A DNA stretch of 36,598 nt from Nocardioides antri (GCF_008373765.1 NZ_VUJW01000012.1:1-36598), one strand, 5' to 3'; numbered from the stretch's first letter, positions 22,601 through 33,181 are shown. Numbers and translations are program-made. Notes: generated by a model not told the origin, from the sequence alone.

Positions 22601-23407
22601 TCAGATGTCGTAGACGGCGCCCTGGAAGGCCAGCTCGGTCGGACCGTCGTAGACGGCGACCGCCTCCGCGAGCATCCCCTGCGGCTCGTGCCACGGCGGC
22701 ACGTGCGTCAGCACGAGGCGCTTGACCTTGCACTTCGCCGCGGTCTCGCCGCACTCGGTGCCGGTCAGGTGGAGGCTCGGCGGGTTGTCGTCGCCGTGCC
22801 GGAACGACGCCTCGGAGAGGAACAGGTCGGCGTCGGCGGCGATGTCGAGCAGCGACGGCGTCGGCCCGGTGTCACCGCTGTAGGCGAGGGTACGGCGACC
22901 CATGTCGGTCTCGACCGAGATCCGCATGCCGTAGGCCTCGACCGGGTGGTCGACCGCGAACGCCTCGATGTCGAACGGGCCGACGGAGAAGGGCGCGTCG
23001 TAGGTGTGGAACTCGAACTCCTCGCGCATGCCCGGGTTGGTGGGGAGGTCGTAGGCCTGCGCCAGCCGCTTCGCGGTGCCGCTCGGCCCCCAGACCGGGA
23101 TCATCGGCTGGGTGCCGGCGGGGTGGTACTTCCGCAGGACGTAGTAGCTGGTCATGTCGACGCAGTGGTCGGCGTGCAGGTGGCTCAGCAGCACCGCGTC
23201 GACGTCGAGCGGGTCGACGTAGCGCTGCAGCGCGCCGAGGGCGCCGTTGCCGAGGTCGACCACGAGGCTCCACGTGCGGTCGCCCACCTCGGCCTGGACC
23301 AGGTAGCAGCTCGCGGGCGAGTCGGGTCCCGGGTACGAGCCCGAGCACCCGACCACCGTCATCCGGAACGACCCGGCAACGATTGCGCTCCCCATCTGAC
23401 CGATCAT
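22601..23407 (-). CDS. Metallo-beta-lactamase-fold hydrolase, Rv1339-type
   Basis: A 268-residue RNase Z-like metallohydrolase. The metal motif HLHADH (76-81) is intact, the later Asp lies in AYSGDTGPT and a His in [35 protein letters not shown] is the typical start of this actinobacterial group. The orthologue next to murI in M. tuberculosis, Rv1339, has been reported as an atypical cyclic-AMP phosphodiesterase, so cAMP turnover is a plausible role here. ATG 23407 overlaps the murI stop (ATGA), indicating coupling; ATG 23362 would give the length seen in shorter homologues. Confidence is high for the fold and lower for the substrate. Confidence 0.9.
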   Translation of the reverse strand: MIGQMGSAIVAGSFRMTVVGCSGSYPGPDSPASCYLVQAEVGDRTWSLVVDLGNGALGALQRYVDPLDVDAVLLSHLHADHCVDMTSYYVLRKYHPAGTQPMIPVWGPSGTAKRLAQAYDLPTNPGMREEFEFHTYDAPFSVGPFDIEAFAVDHPVEAYGMRISVETDMGRRTLAYSGDTGPTPSLLDIAADADLFLSEASFRHGDDNPPSLHLTGTECGETAAKCKVKRLVLTHVPPWHEPQGMLAEAVAVYDGPTELAFQGAVYDI

Positions 23408-24222
23408 GCCAGTCCGCCGACGAACTGGTCAGCAGCCGCGAGCTCGGGGCCGAGGAACCGGCGGCCGATGGTCTCGAACTCGGCGGGCGACCCTGTCGTC
23501 ACGAAGGAGTACGACGCCTCGCCGCTCTCGCGCATGAGGCCGGTGTCGGCGAGGACCCGGTAGACGTCCTTGGCGCACTCCTCGGCACTGCTGACGAGCG
23601 TCACCTGGTCGCCCATCACGTAGGAGACGACACCGGTGAGCAGCGGGTAGTGGGTGCAGCCGAGGATCAGCGTGTCGACGCCCATCTCGGTCAGCGGGTC
23701 GAGGTACTCGTGCGCCACCGCCAGCAGCTCGTCGCCCCCGGTCACCCCGGACTCGACGAAGTCGACGAACCGCGGACAGGCGCGGGTCGCGAGCTGGAGG
23801 TGCGGCGCAGCGGCGAACGCGTCGTCGTAGGCCATCGACTCGGCGGTGGAGCGCGTGCAGATCACGCCGATCCGCCCGTTCTTGGTCGCGGCCACCGCGC
23901 GCCGCGTCGCGGGGTAGATCACCTCGATCACCGGGACGTCGTAGCGCTCGCGCGCGTCCCGCAGCATCGCCGCGCTCGCGGAGTTGCAGGCGATCACCAA
24001 GGCCTTGACACCCTGCTCGACCAGGTGGTCGAGGCACTCGAGGGCGTACTCGCGCACCTCGCCGATCGGCTTCGGGCCGTAGGGCTGGCGGGCGGTGTCG
24101 CCGACGTACAGCAGCGACTCGTGCGGCAGCTGGTCGATGACCGACCGCGCCACGGTGAGACCGCCGAACCCGGAGTCGAAGATCCCGATGGGCGCATCGA
24201 CGTCACGGGGCAGCGGTGGCAC
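23404..24222 (-). CDS. murI: Glutamate racemase
   Basis: A 272-residue cofactor-independent racemase that supplies D-glutamate for peptidoglycan. Both catalytic cysteines are present: Cys79 in IACNSASA and Cys189 in [27 protein letters not shown] (residues 11-28) and [11 protein letters not shown] are family signatures. GTG 24222 is preferred because GGAG lies a few bases upstream and the longer frame (to 24255) adds only a basic extension. Its stop overlaps the start of the metallohydrolase gene. It diverges from the phosphodiesterase gene at 24303, with about 80 bases between them. M. tuberculosis has a rhomboid gene (Rv1337) between cysM and murI; here that place is taken by an alpha/beta hydrolase and a phosphodiesterase. 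Confidence 0.95.
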   Translation of the reverse strand: MPPLPRDVDAPIGIFDSGFGGLTVARSVIDQLPHESLLYVGDTARQPYGPKPIGEVREYALECLDHLVEQGVKALVIACNSASAAMLRDARERYDVPVIEVIYPATRRAVAATKNGRIGVICTRSTAESMAYDDAFAAAPHLQLATRACPRFVDFVESGVTGGDELLAVAHEYLDPLTEMGVDTLILGCTHYPLLTGVVSYVMGDQVTLVSSAEECAKDVYRVLADTGLMRESGEASYSFVTTGSPAEFETIGRRFLGPELAAADQFVGGLA

Positions 24223-24302
24223 GGCTCCCAGGGTAAGCGTTCGCCGACGCGCCACGCCGCATTAAGCGAGCGAGGTCACGTCCATCGGTACCGTGGCCGC
24301 CC

Positions 24303-25334
24303 GTGACCACCACCGCCCGACGACGGCTCGCCGTCGCTGCGTCCCTGGCCCTCGTCGCCACGCTGTCCTCGCCGTCTGCCGCCAGCGCCCCCGAGCAGTC
24401 GCCGCCGGCCGCGCGGTTCGCGGCGTTCGACCGCCAGGTCCTCGCGATCTCCGTCGACGGCCTCGACGTGCGCGCCCTGAGGCGGACGGGACCGGACGGC
24501 GCGCCGAACCTCCATCGGTTGCTCCGCCAGGGCGCGAGCACCCGCAACGCCCGCAGCCAGGTCGAGATGACCGTGACCCTGCCCAACCACACCAGCATGC
24601 TCACGGGGCGTCGGATCGACGCCGCCGAGGGCGGCCACGGGGTCACCTGGAACCGCGACCGCTCGCGGACCACCGTGCAGGAGGCCGCCGGTGGCGACGT
24701 GGCCTCGATCTTCACCCGGGTGAACAGCGGTGGCGGCAGGACGGCGCTCTTCGCCACCGAGTCGAAGTTCTCCCTCTTCCAGCGCTCCTGGCCGCTCTCG
24801 GTCAACCGCTCGACGATCGTGCAGGACGGCGATCGCGCCGTTACCGACGCCGCACGACGCGACCTGCTGCGGCACGACCGCGCGTTCACCTTCCTCCACC
24901 TCGGCGCCCCAGACGAGGCGGGCCACGCGCACGGGTGGCTCAGTCCCGCCTACCTACGGGCGGTCCGCAAGGCGGACCGGCTGATCGGGACCCTCCTGCG
25001 CACGATCAAGAGCCACCCGCGGCGGCTCGGGGACGTCGTCATCGTGCTCACCTCCGACCACGGCGGCGGGGCCGGCACGACGGACCACCGGGACGAGACC
25101 TGCCTGTGCAACTACCGGGTGCCGTTTCTCATCTGGGGACCGGGTGTGACCCGCGGCGACCTCTACGCCCTGAACCCGACGTACGCCGACCCCGGCCGCG
25201 ACCGCATCCTGTTCGACGGCGCCCAGCCCATCCGCAACGGCGACCTCGCCAACCTCAGCGCCAGCCTGCTCGGGCTGGGACCGGTGCCGGGGAGCCTCTG
25301 GGGCGCCGACCAGTCGCTGACCTGGACCCGCTGA
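24303..25334 (+). CDS. Exported nucleotide pyrophosphatase/phosphodiesterase-like protein
   Basis: A 343-residue alkaline-phosphatase-superfamily protein with an N-terminal signal peptide (RRRLAVAASLALVATLSSPSAASA, residues about 6-29, likely cleavage after ASA). Asp52 in AISVDGL is a metal ligand. The nucleophile appears to be Thr92 in VTLPNHTSMLTG, which matches the NPP/type I phosphodiesterase motif rather than a sulfatase Cys. Later ligands are in LGAPDEAGHAHG and TSDHGGG. It would cleave a phosphodiester or phosphate ester outside the cell. GTG 24303 is the only start preceding the signal peptide. It ends one base before the convergent alpha/beta hydrolase. It is inserted into the otherwise conserved cysM-murI neighbourhood. 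Confidence 0.88.
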   Translation: MTTTARRRLAVAASLALVATLSSPSAASAPEQSPPAARFAAFDRQVLAISVDGLDVRALRRTGPDGAPNLHRLLRQGASTRNARSQVEMTVTLPNHTSMLTGRRIDAAEGGHGVTWNRDRSRTTVQEAAGGDVASIFTRVNSGGGRTALFATESKFSLFQRSWPLSVNRSTIVQDGDRAVTDAARRDLLRHDRAFTFLHLGAPDEAGHAHGWLSPAYLRAVRKADRLIGTLLRTIKSHPRRLGDVVIVLTSDHGGGAGTTDHRDETCLCNYRVPFLIWGPGVTRGDLYALNPTYADPGRDRILFDGAQPIRNGDLANLSASLLGLGPVPGSLWGADQSLTWTR

Positions 25335-25335
25335 C

Positions 25336-26274
25336 CTACGCCGCCAGCGAGGCGGCCTGCCACCCGTCGAAGATCCGGAGGTAGCTCTCGGGGTCCTCGA
25401 GCATCAGCGCGTGGCGCCGGTCGTCGAGGACGTGGCCCTCCCAGTCCGGCCGCGTCGCCAGGACCGAGCGCAGGACCCTCGCCGGCACCAGGGCGTCCTT
25501 CGTCCCGCCCACCAGCAACGTCGGGGCCTGGATCCTCCGGACGGCGCGCCAGCAGCGCCGGGGGTCGGCCCACAGGGCCGAGATCGAGCGCGTCGCGGCC
25601 AGGAGCGCGCGACGACGGTCGACGCCCTCGATCTCCTCGGCGAAGTCGGCGGCCATGAGGTCGAGCACCGCGCGGTCGACCCCGTCCGGGTCGGGGTAGA
25701 TCAGCTTGAGCATCGCCCGGTTGCGGCGGGCGTCCAGTCCTGGCCCGGCCAGCCCGACAACTCCGAGGGCGAGGGCGGTGACCGACGAGACCGCCAGCGG
25801 CACCATCCCGTCGATCGTGGCGCGACTCGGCCTCAGCAGCCCGAGAGGCGTGCGCGGGGGCAGCGCCGGTGACACCAGCACGAGGCGGTCGACCCGGTGC
25901 GGGTGCCGGGCAGCGAGCATCGTGCCGATCAGCCCTCCCATCGAGTTGCCGTGCAGCGTGAACGACTCCCAGCCGAGGTCGTCGGCGACGCCGAGGACGA
26001 AGTCGACGTATCCCCGGATGGTGAGCGGATCGTCGTCGGTGAGGGGCGTGCGCCCGAAGCCCGGCAGGTCGACGGCGACCACCGGGCCGTGCTCGGAGAG
26101 ACCCTCCATCACCTCCACCCACGTCACCGACGAGGCGCCGAGACCGTGCACCAGCAGCTGGGGGCTGAGCCCGGTCGTCCCGCGGGCGGGAGCGCTCAGG
26201 ATCCTGGCCGGGCGGCCGCTCGTCTCGAGGAGCTCGTCGGTCACGGACGGCCAGCCGGGGAGGTGCTTTCTCAC
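25336..26274 (-). CDS. Alpha/beta hydrolase
   Basis: A 312-residue alpha/beta hydrolase. The oxyanion region LLVHGLGASSVTW (residues about 40-52), the nucleophile elbow GNSMGG with Ser111, and the late acid and base in GGTKDALVP and DDRRHALML complete the catalytic triad. VVAVDLPGFGRTP is typical of the haloalkane-dehalogenase/esterase branch. Helices of a lid lie between about residues 150 and 225. There is no signal peptide. GTG 26274 is chosen; GTG 26244 is possible, and the very long frame upstream (to 26574) shadows cysM. It follows cysM on the same strand by 61 bases and could be in its transcript. The substrate, probably an ester or lipid, is unknown. Confidence 0.88.
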   Translation of the reverse strand: MRKHLPGWPSVTDELLETSGRPARILSAPARGTTGLSPQLLVHGLGASSVTWVEVMEGLSEHGPVVAVDLPGFGRTPLTDDDPLTIRGYVDFVLGVADDLGWESFTLHGNSMGGLIGTMLAARHPHRVDRLVLVSPALPPRTPLGLLRPSRATIDGMVPLAVSSVTALALGVVGLAGPGLDARRNRAMLKLIYPDPDGVDRAVLDLMAADFAEEIEGVDRRRALLAATRSISALWADPRRCWRAVRRIQAPTLLVGGTKDALVPARVLRSVLATRPDWEGHVLDDRRHALMLEDPESYLRIFDGWQAASLAA

Positions 26275-26335
26275 GGGGTGCAAGGTTCCCGCTTTCGTCC
26301 GGAGCAACCGGCTCGGCGTCCGGAGCGCTGGCGCC

Positions 26336-27619
<1,284 letters not shown>

Positions 27620-28060
27620 CTAGGACTCGCTCCTCGTGAGGGTGGGGACGACCGCGACCTCTTCCTCGGTCACGACTCCGTCGACGATTCGATAGGACCT
27701 GAACTCCACCGGGCCGTCGTTATTCCCGTGCTCGCGGGTGCTGACGAGCACGTAGTGGGCGCCCGGCTCGCTGGCCAGCTTGATGTCGGTGACGCTCGGG
27801 TAGGCCTCGGTGGCCGAGTGGGAGTGGTAGATGACCACCGGCTCCTCGTCGCGCCGGTCGAGGTCCTTGTAGAGCTCGAGCAGGTCGGTGGAGTCGTACT
27901 CGTAGAACGTCGGGCTCCCGGCGGCGTTCACCATCTCGACCAGCCGCTCCGGCCGGTCACTGCCCTCGGGGCCGGCGACGATGCCGCACGCCTCCACGGG
28001 ATGGTCCCGCTTCGCATGGGCGACGATGGCGTCGTACGTCGCCTGGTCGATGGTCAGCAC
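27620..28060 (-). CDS. mec: Mec JAMM-family metalloprotease of the CysO cysteine pathway
   Basis: A 146-residue Mov34/MPN/PAD-1 (JAMM) zinc peptidase. The catalytic set is complete: Glu23 in HPVEACGI, His79 and His81 in YHSHS, Ser89 and Asp92 in PSVTD. In the characterised pathway Mec releases cysteine from the CysO-cysteine adduct and regenerates CysO. It heads the mec-cysO-cysM operon, with almost no spacing between genes. It may also remove the ten-residue tail seen on CysO here, as JAMM partners do for extended carriers in secondary metabolism; that is inference. Confidence 0.95.
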   Translation of the reverse strand: MLTIDQATYDAIVAHAKRDHPVEACGIVAGPEGSDRPERLVEMVNAAGSPTFYEYDSTDLLELYKDLDRRDEEPVVIYHSHSATEAYPSVTDIKLASEPGAHYVLVSTREHGNNDGPVEFRSYRIVDGVVTEEEVAVVPTLTRSES

Positions 28061-28102
28061 CGCTCCAGCGTAGGGCGTGGGGACCGTCGCCCCGGAATCG
28101 GC

Positions 28103-29053
28103 TCAGGCGACGGACTTCGCCTGGATCCGCTCCGGAGTGGGCCATCTCACCTCGCGCACCCAGCCGAGCTTCTCGAGGACCCAGATCACCCGCGCGGACG
28201 TGTCGAGCTGCCACCGCTTGACGCCGTGGCGGGCGCTGGTGGGGTCGGCGTGGTGGAGGTTGTGCCACGACTCGCCGCCGGACGGGATGGCCAGCCACCA
28301 GACGTTGCCGGAGCGGTCGCGGGAGCGGAACGGCCTCTCGCCGACGACGTGGCAGATCGAGTTGATCGACCAGGTCACGTGGTGGAGCAGGCCGATCCGG
28401 ACGACGGTGCCCCAGAAGAACGCGGTCAGCGCGCCCTGCCAGGACCAGGTCAGCAGGAATCCGGCCACCGGCGGGAGCAGGATCGAGACCAGCACCCACA
28501 TCCAGAACATCCGGGAGATCCGGACCAGGTCGCGGTCCTTCGCGAGGTCGGGGGCGTACTTCTCGATCGGGGTCTGCTCGGGGTCGAACAGCCAGCCCAT
28601 GTGGGCCCAGAGGAAGCCCTTGGTGAGGCCGAGGAGCGAGTTGCCGTAGCGCCACGGCGAGTGCGGGTCACCCTCGCGGTCGGAGTACTTGTGGTGCTTG
28701 CGGTGGTCGGCGACCCACCGGATGACCGGACCCTCGATCGCCATCGAGCCGAGGACGGCGAGGACGATCTTGACCGCGCGGTTCGGCTTGAAGGACTTGT
28801 GGGTGAAGAACCGGTGGTAGCCGACGGTGACGCCGTGCAGCGTCAGGGAGTACATCACCATGGTGATGACCACGTCGCTCCAGCCGAGCCAGCCACCCCA
28901 GGCGATGGGGATCGCGACCAGGAAGGCGACGAACGGCAGGCCGATGAAGGACGCGAGGGCGATGCGCTCGCGGAGCGACTGGACGTCCTCGCCGAGCGTG
29001 ACCCGCTCGTCGGCTGGCGTTGCCGTCTGGTCTGCCTGGTCGATCGCAGTCAT
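28103..29053 (-). CDS. Membrane fatty-acid (acyl-CoA delta-9 type) desaturase
   Basis: A 316-residue di-iron desaturase in the cytoplasmic membrane. The three histidine boxes are HRFFTH (80-85), HRKHH (117-121) and HNLHH (264-268), with a further His pair at 224-225 (GLLHHV) as in stearoyl-CoA desaturases. Four hydrophobic segments lie near 32-53, 57-75, 92-110 (shallow) and 185-232. It would introduce a cis double bond, probably at C9, into membrane acyl chains, and needs an electron donor (not in the window). ATG 29053 has CCGGAGA upstream. It is a single gene between the acetyltransferase and mec, and is part of the material inserted into the clpS-mec neighbourhood. Confidence 0.93.
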   Translation of the reverse strand: MTAIDQADQTATPADERVTLGEDVQSLRERIALASFIGLPFVAFLVAIPIAWGGWLGWSDVVITMVMYSLTLHGVTVGYHRFFTHKSFKPNRAVKIVLAVLGSMAIEGPVIRWVADHRKHHKYSDREGDPHSPWRYGNSLLGLTKGFLWAHMGWLFDPEQTPIEKYAPDLAKDRDLVRISRMFWMWVLVSILLPPVAGFLLTWSWQGALTAFFWGTVVRIGLLHHVTWSINSICHVVGERPFRSRDRSGNVWWLAIPSGGESWHNLHHADPTSARHGVKRWQLDTSARVIWVLEKLGWVREVRWPTPERIQAKSVA

Positions 29054-29107
29054 GGGGTCTCCGGGGGACGCAGTCGGCTGGGTTGCGAGCGTAGTGGTAC
29101 CCGCCGG

Positions 29108-29692
29108 TCAGCCTTCCAGTCGGCGTACGACGCGCGCCGGGTTGCCGAGAGCGAGCACGCCGGCGGGCAGGTCCTTGGTGACGACCGCACCCGCGCCGAC
29201 GACCGTGTCGGCACCGATCGTGACGCCCGGCAGCACGATCGCTCCGCCCCCGAGCCAGACGTTGTCGCCGATCATGATCGGCGCGGCCGCCTCCCACTTG
29301 TCCCTGCGCGCACCCGCGGCCAGCGGATGGGTCGGCGTGAGCAGCTGCACGTGGGGCCCGATCTGCACGTCGTCGCCGATCGTGATCGGCGCGACGTCGA
29401 GCGCGGTCAGGCCGAAGTTGGCGAAGCAGCGGGCGCCGACCGTGATCCGTGAGCCGTAGTCGACGTAGAAGGGCGGGCGGATCTCGACGTTCTCCCCGAC
29501 CGAGCCCAGCAGCTCCTCGAGCAGCTGCCGGCGACGGTCGCCCTCCCCCGGCGCTGTCGCGTTGTAGTCCGCCATCAGCTCCTGCGACCGCACCTGGTCC
29601 GCAAGGATCTCAGCGTCGGTGATGTAGAGCTCGCCTGCGAGCATCCGCTCCTTCATGGTCCGCTGGTCACTGGTTCGCTGGTCGCTGGTCAC
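29108..29692 (-). CDS. Maltose/galactoside O-acetyltransferase-type protein (left-handed beta helix)
   Basis: A 194-residue hexapeptide-repeat acetyltransferase. MKERMLAGELYITDAEI (from residue 13) is the maltose-acetyltransferase N-domain. The left-handed beta helix runs from about 75 to 190 with ITVGARCFANFGLTALDVAPITIGDDVQIGPHVQLLTPTHPL, including the catalytic His of TPTHPL, and ends GNPARVVRRLEG. It acetylates a sugar or related hydroxyl from acetyl-CoA. Two starts are possible. GTG 29692 overlaps the response-regulator stop (GTGA) and follows AGGAAAGGGG; ATG 29656 lacks a binding site. With GTG, the N-terminus holds a tandem TSDQR repeat. I prefer GTG for its coupling. Confidence 0.88.
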   Translation of the reverse strand: MTSDQRTSDQRTMKERMLAGELYITDAEILADQVRSQELMADYNATAPGEGDRRRQLLEELLGSVGENVEIRPPFYVDYGSRITVGARCFANFGLTALDVAPITIGDDVQIGPHVQLLTPTHPLAAGARRDKWEAAAPIMIGDNVWLGGGAIVLPGVTIGADTVVGAGAVVTKDLPAGVLALGNPARVVRRLEG

Positions 29693-30378
29693 CTCCCCTT
29701 TCCTACCCGATAGCGGCGCTCGGGTCGCCCGGTGCCTCCGTACCGCAGCCGCACCTCGGCCGCCCCGGTGTCGACGAAGTGCTCGAGGTAGCGGCGCGCG
29801 GTGACCCGGGAGAGGCCCACCGCCTCGGCGGCCTCGGACGCCGAGATCTCCTCCGCCTCCCGGGCGGCGGCGAGGACCAGCTCGGCCGTCTCGGGGCTCA
29901 GCCCCTTCGGCAGCACCGGGGGTACGTCGACCGCGGAGCGTCCCGCGCCGAACGCCTGGTCGATCGCGGCCTGGTCGACGCGCTCCTCCGCGTCCTCGGC
30001 CGGGAGGCTGGCCAGCGCGGCGGCGACCCGGCGCAGCCGGTCGGCCAGGTCGTCGTACTCGAACGGCTTGACGAGGTACTGCATCGCACCGCCGTGGAGC
30101 GCGGAGCGCACGGCCGCCGCACCGCGCTCGGCGGTCACCATGACCACCGCGACGCTGCGCCCCAGGGCGCGGAGCCGCTCGAGCACCTCGAGCCCGGACA
30201 TGTCCGGGAGGTGCACGTCGAGCAGCACCAGGTCGGGCGCGAGCGTCTCCGCGAGGGCGAGCGCGTCGGCGCCGTTGTGCGCCGTGCCGACGACCTCGAA
30301 GCCCTCCGTGCGCTCGACGAACGCGGAGTGGATCCGCACCACCATGAAGTCGTCGTCGACGACGAGCACTCGGATCAT
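29689..30378 (-). CDS. Two-component response regulator, CitB/DcuR (DctR) family
   Basis: A 229-residue response regulator. The receiver domain occupies 1-120: acidic pocket Asp8-Asp10 in VVDDD, phospho-acceptor Asp54 in LLDVHLP, Thr in MVTAERG and Lys in YLVKPFE. The C-terminal domain (about 155-228) is the CitB-type helix-turn-helix with ISASEAAEAVGLSRVTARRYLEHF and a YGGTGRPERRYRV wing. It would be phosphorylated by the kinase encoded immediately upstream (ATGA overlap) and act on the divergent tctC promoter. Its stop overlaps the acetyltransferase start. Confidence 0.95.
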   Translation of the reverse strand: MIRVLVVDDDFMVVRIHSAFVERTEGFEVVGTAHNGADALALAETLAPDLVLLDVHLPDMSGLEVLERLRALGRSVAVVMVTAERGAAAVRSALHGGAMQYLVKPFEYDDLADRLRRVAAALASLPAEDAEERVDQAAIDQAFGAGRSAVDVPPVLPKGLSPETAELVLAAAREAEEISASEAAEAVGLSRVTARRYLEHFVDTGAAEVRLRYGGTGRPERRYRVGKGR

Positions 30379-32051
30379 GAGCCGTCATCCTCGTCGGCCG
30401 CGGTGGCGAGCGGGAGCTCGACCAGGAACTCGGCTCCCCCGGTGTCGGCCTCCTCGATCGTCACGGTGCCGCCGCGCTGGGTGCAGATCAGCCGCACCAG
30501 CGGGAGCCCGATCCCACGGCCCCCGAGCACGTCGGGCTTGGTGGAGAAGCCGCGGACGAAGATCGCCTCCCGCAGGTCCGCCGGCACCCCGGGCCCGTTG
30601 TCCCGGACCCGGACGTGCAGGGTGTCGCCGTCGGCGAGGATCCAGAGCTCCACGAGCGGGTCCTGCGACCCGGCGGCGGCGTCGATCGCGTTGTCGACGA
30701 GGTTGCCGAGCACCGTCGTCAGGTCGGCGACCTCGTCGGGCGCCAGCGGGGGGAGCCGCGAGCCGGGGTCGAGCTCGAGGGCGACGCCTCGTTCCTCGGC
30801 CACCGCGTGCTTGGCGATGACGAGGGCGGCGACGGCCGGGTCGTGCAGCCGCTTCGACACCCGCTCGTTCACGTCCGCCCGGTGCTGGGTGAGGGTGCCG
30901 ACGAGGGTCGCCACCTCGTCGTACTCACCGAGCTGCACGAGGCCCGAGATCGTGTGCAGCCGGTTGTCGAACTCGTGCGTCTGGGCGCGGAGGGTGTCGG
31001 TGATCGACAGGTTGGAGCTGAGCTGGCTCTGCAGCGACACCAGCTCGGTGCGGTCGCGCAGGGTGGTCACGGTGCCGATGCCGCGGCCGCCGGTCGACGC
31101 CCGACCGCGGTTGAAGACGACCACCCGGGTGCCGACCAGTGCCACCGCGTCCTTGACGTCAGCCCCCTCGCCGGTGAGCAGCGCGACGACGTGCGGGTCC
31201 AGGCCGAGCTCGTCGACCGGACGTCCGACCGGGTCGGGCCCGGCGTCCAGGTCGAGCGTGGCGCGGGCGGCGTCGTTCATCACGGTCACCCGGCCGTCGG
31301 TGCCGACGCCGACCACGCCCTCCCGGATCGCGTGCAGCAGCGCCTCGCGGTGGTCGGCGAGGTTCGCGAGCTCCGTGGTGCCGAGGCCGCGCGTGGAGCG
31401 ACGGACCATCCGGGAGACCACCCACGTGCCGGCGACGCCGAGCAGGGCCCCCAGGCCGAGGAAGAGCGCCAGATCGGGCGCAGCCGTCGCGATCTGGTCG
31501 GCCAGCGACGGATAGGTCTGCTCGGCCGCCACGATGCCGAGCAGCGAGCCGTCGACCTCGGAGATGATCGGCGCGTGGTGCGCCACGGCACGCTCGTCGT
31601 CCGGTTCGACGTCGCCGGTCCAACCGCGTCCCTCGAGCCCGTCGCTGTCGCCGAGAGCCGCGCGGTCACCGACCCGGCTCGGATCGGTGGCCGCCAGCAC
31701 GACCCCCTCCAGCGACACCACCATCACGTCTGTCGCGCTGGAGAGGCTGACGCCCTGCTCGACGTACGGCGCCAGCCTCTGCGGGTTGGTGCTGGCCGGA
31801 ACCTGGCCGTCCTCCACGCTCTGCAGCTGGCCGCGCACGCCGGGCAGGGTGGCGACGTACTCGGCCACCGAGCGCATCTGCGCGCCCTGGTCGTCGGCGA
31901 AGTCGGCGTTGGACTGCCGGACGCTCAGCACGCCGACCGCGGTGAGCAGGACCGCGATCACCACGAGCTGCAGGAGCAGCACCTTCGCGGCCAGCGTCAG
32001 CTCGCCGCGGCGCCAGCCGAGGTGTGAACCCAGCGTGCTCAGCGTGACCAC
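30375..32051 (-). CDS. Sensor histidine kinase, CitA/DcuS type
   Basis: A 558-residue membrane kinase. TM1 is at about 22-44 and TM2 at about 191-215, enclosing an extracytoplasmic sensor domain (45-190) of the CitA/DcuS PAS type with a YVATLPGVRGQLQSVEDG opening. A cytoplasmic PAS domain (about 232-335) follows. The phospho-acceptor is His359 in THEFDNRLHTISGL, a Spo0B-like motif. The ATPase has NLVDNAIDAA, DNGPGVP and GGRGIGLPL. Family members sense di- and tricarboxylates, which suits the divergent TctCBA operon. The GTG at 32051 is favoured because AAAGGAGG lies 11 bases upstream; GTG 32060 is too close to it. The long frame to 32237 is not coding. Confidence 0.92.
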   Translation of the reverse strand: MVTLSTLGSHLGWRRGELTLAAKVLLLQLVVIAVLLTAVGVLSVRQSNADFADDQGAQMRSVAEYVATLPGVRGQLQSVEDGQVPASTNPQRLAPYVEQGVSLSSATDVMVVSLEGVVLAATDPSRVGDRAALGDSDGLEGRGWTGDVEPDDERAVAHHAPIISEVDGSLLGIVAAEQTYPSLADQIATAAPDLALFLGLGALLGVAGTWVVSRMVRRSTRGLGTTELANLADHREALLHAIREGVVGVGTDGRVTVMNDAARATLDLDAGPDPVGRPVDELGLDPHVVALLTGEGADVKDAVALVGTRVVVFNRGRASTGGRGIGTVTTLRDRTELVSLQSQLSSNLSITDTLRAQTHEFDNRLHTISGLVQLGEYDEVATLVGTLTQHRADVNERVSKRLHDPAVAALVIAKHAVAEERGVALELDPGSRLPPLAPDEVADLTTVLGNLVDNAIDAAAGSQDPLVELWILADGDTLHVRVRDNGPGVPADLREAIFVRGFSTKPDVLGGRGIGLPLVRLICTQRGGTVTIEEADTGGAEFLVELPLATAADEDDGS

Positions 32052-32173
32052 AACGTCCACAACCTCCTTTGCGTTCGCAAGAGTGACGGCCGCCACAGGT
32101 GGCAGACATGCTGGCACGGATCGAGCGTGACGCCTGTCACGACCACTTCCCCCTGGTCCCCCTGGAGGTTCGT
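32052..32173. promoter_or_regulatory. Divergent kinase/tctC control region with three dyads
   Basis: This 122-base region between the kinase and tctC holds three short inverted repeats: TTGCG-TT-CGCAA (32069-32080), GCCACAGGTGGC (32092-32103, central mismatch) and GTGAC-GCCT-GTCAC (32127-32140). Any of them could bind the response regulator. The kinase Shine-Dalgarno AAAGGAGG (minus strand, about 32069-32062) and that of tctC, GGAGG (32163-32167), are both clear. I could not place -35/-10 hexamers with confidence. Confidence 0.4.
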
Positions 32174-33181
32174 ATGCACCCGAGTCGCCCGGCTCCCGCG
32201 CCCCGGTGGCGCGTGCTGGTGGCGCTCCTGACCGCACTGGCCGTCGCGGTCGTCGCGAGCGGCTGCGGGGTCACCCGCGGCTCCGACGACCCGAACAACC
32301 GCCGGCTGCGGATGATGATCCCCAACAGCCCCGGCGGCGGCTACGACCTCACCGGTCGCGCCGCGGCGAAGGCCCTGGAGGACAACGAGCTCACCGGACG
32401 CTTCGAGATCACGAACGTCCTCGGTGCCAGCGGCACCGTGGCCATGCAGCGACTCCTCAACGAGGAGGGCGCCGACGACCTGGTGATGGTGATGGGGCTC
32501 GGCGTCGTGGGCGCCGTCTACACGAACAAGTCGGAGGCGACGCCGCGGGAGATGACGCCGATCGCCCGCCTGGTCGAGGAGCAGGAGGGCATCCTGGTGC
32601 CCGCCGACTCGCCGTTCAAGACGGTCGACGACCTGGTCGAGGCCTGGCAGGCCGATCCCGGATCGATCTCGGTCGGGGGCGGCTCGAGCGCCGGCGGACC
32701 GGACCACCTGTTCCCCATGCAGCTGGCCGCCGAGGTCGGGATCGACCCCAAGGACGTCAACTACATCTCGTACGACGGCGGCGGTCCGCTGACCACCGCC
32801 CTGCTCGGCGAGAAGGTCGACGTGGGCATGTCCGGGCTCGGCGAGTTCGAGGGCCAGATCGAGGACGGCTCCCTCCGCGTGCTCGCGGTCTCCGGTGACG
32901 AGCGGCTCGACAGCGTCGACGCCCCCACGCTCACCGAGGCCGGCGTCGACCTGGTCTTCACCAACTGGCGGGGCGTGCTGGCGCCGCCCGGCATCTCCGA
33001 CGAGCAGCGCGCCTACCTCGTCGACCTGTTCACCGACATGCACGACACCGCGGAGTGGCAGGAGGCCCTCGAGGCCAACGGCTGGAGCGACAACTTCGCG
33101 ACCGGCGAGGAGTTCGAGGACTTCCTCGTCGAGCAGGACACCCGCGTGGCAGACACCCTCGAGGAGCTGGGACTGACATGA
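32174..33181 (+). CDS. tctC: Tripartite tricarboxylate transporter substrate-binding lipoprotein TctC
   Basis: A 335-residue Bug/TctC-type periplasmic-style binding protein, here a lipoprotein. The signal segment (residues about 12-30) ends in the lipobox ASGC with Cys31. The mature domain reads [22 protein letters not shown] (the ligand-loop start with PGGGYD), [42 protein letters not shown] sequence, and [33 protein letters not shown]. It delivers a carboxylate, probably citrate or a related tricarboxylate, to TctBA. GGAGG precedes ATG 32174; the longer frame to 32099 is rejected. Its stop overlaps the tctB start (ATGA). Control by the divergent two-component system is likely. Confidence 0.93.
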   Translation: MHPSRPAPAPRWRVLVALLTALAVAVVASGCGVTRGSDDPNNRRLRMMIPNSPGGGYDLTGRAAAKALEDNELTGRFEITNVLGASGTVAMQRLLNEEGADDLVMVMGLGVVGAVYTNKSEATPREMTPIARLVEEQEGILVPADSPFKTVDDLVEAWQADPGSISVGGGSSAGGPDHLFPMQLAAEVGIDPKDVNYISYDGGGPLTTALLGEKVDVGMSGLGEFEGQIEDGSLRVLAVSGDERLDSVDAPTLTEAGVDLVFTNWRGVLAPPGISDEQRAYLVDLFTDMHDTAEWQEALEANGWSDNFATGEEFEDFLVEQDTRVADTLEELGLT

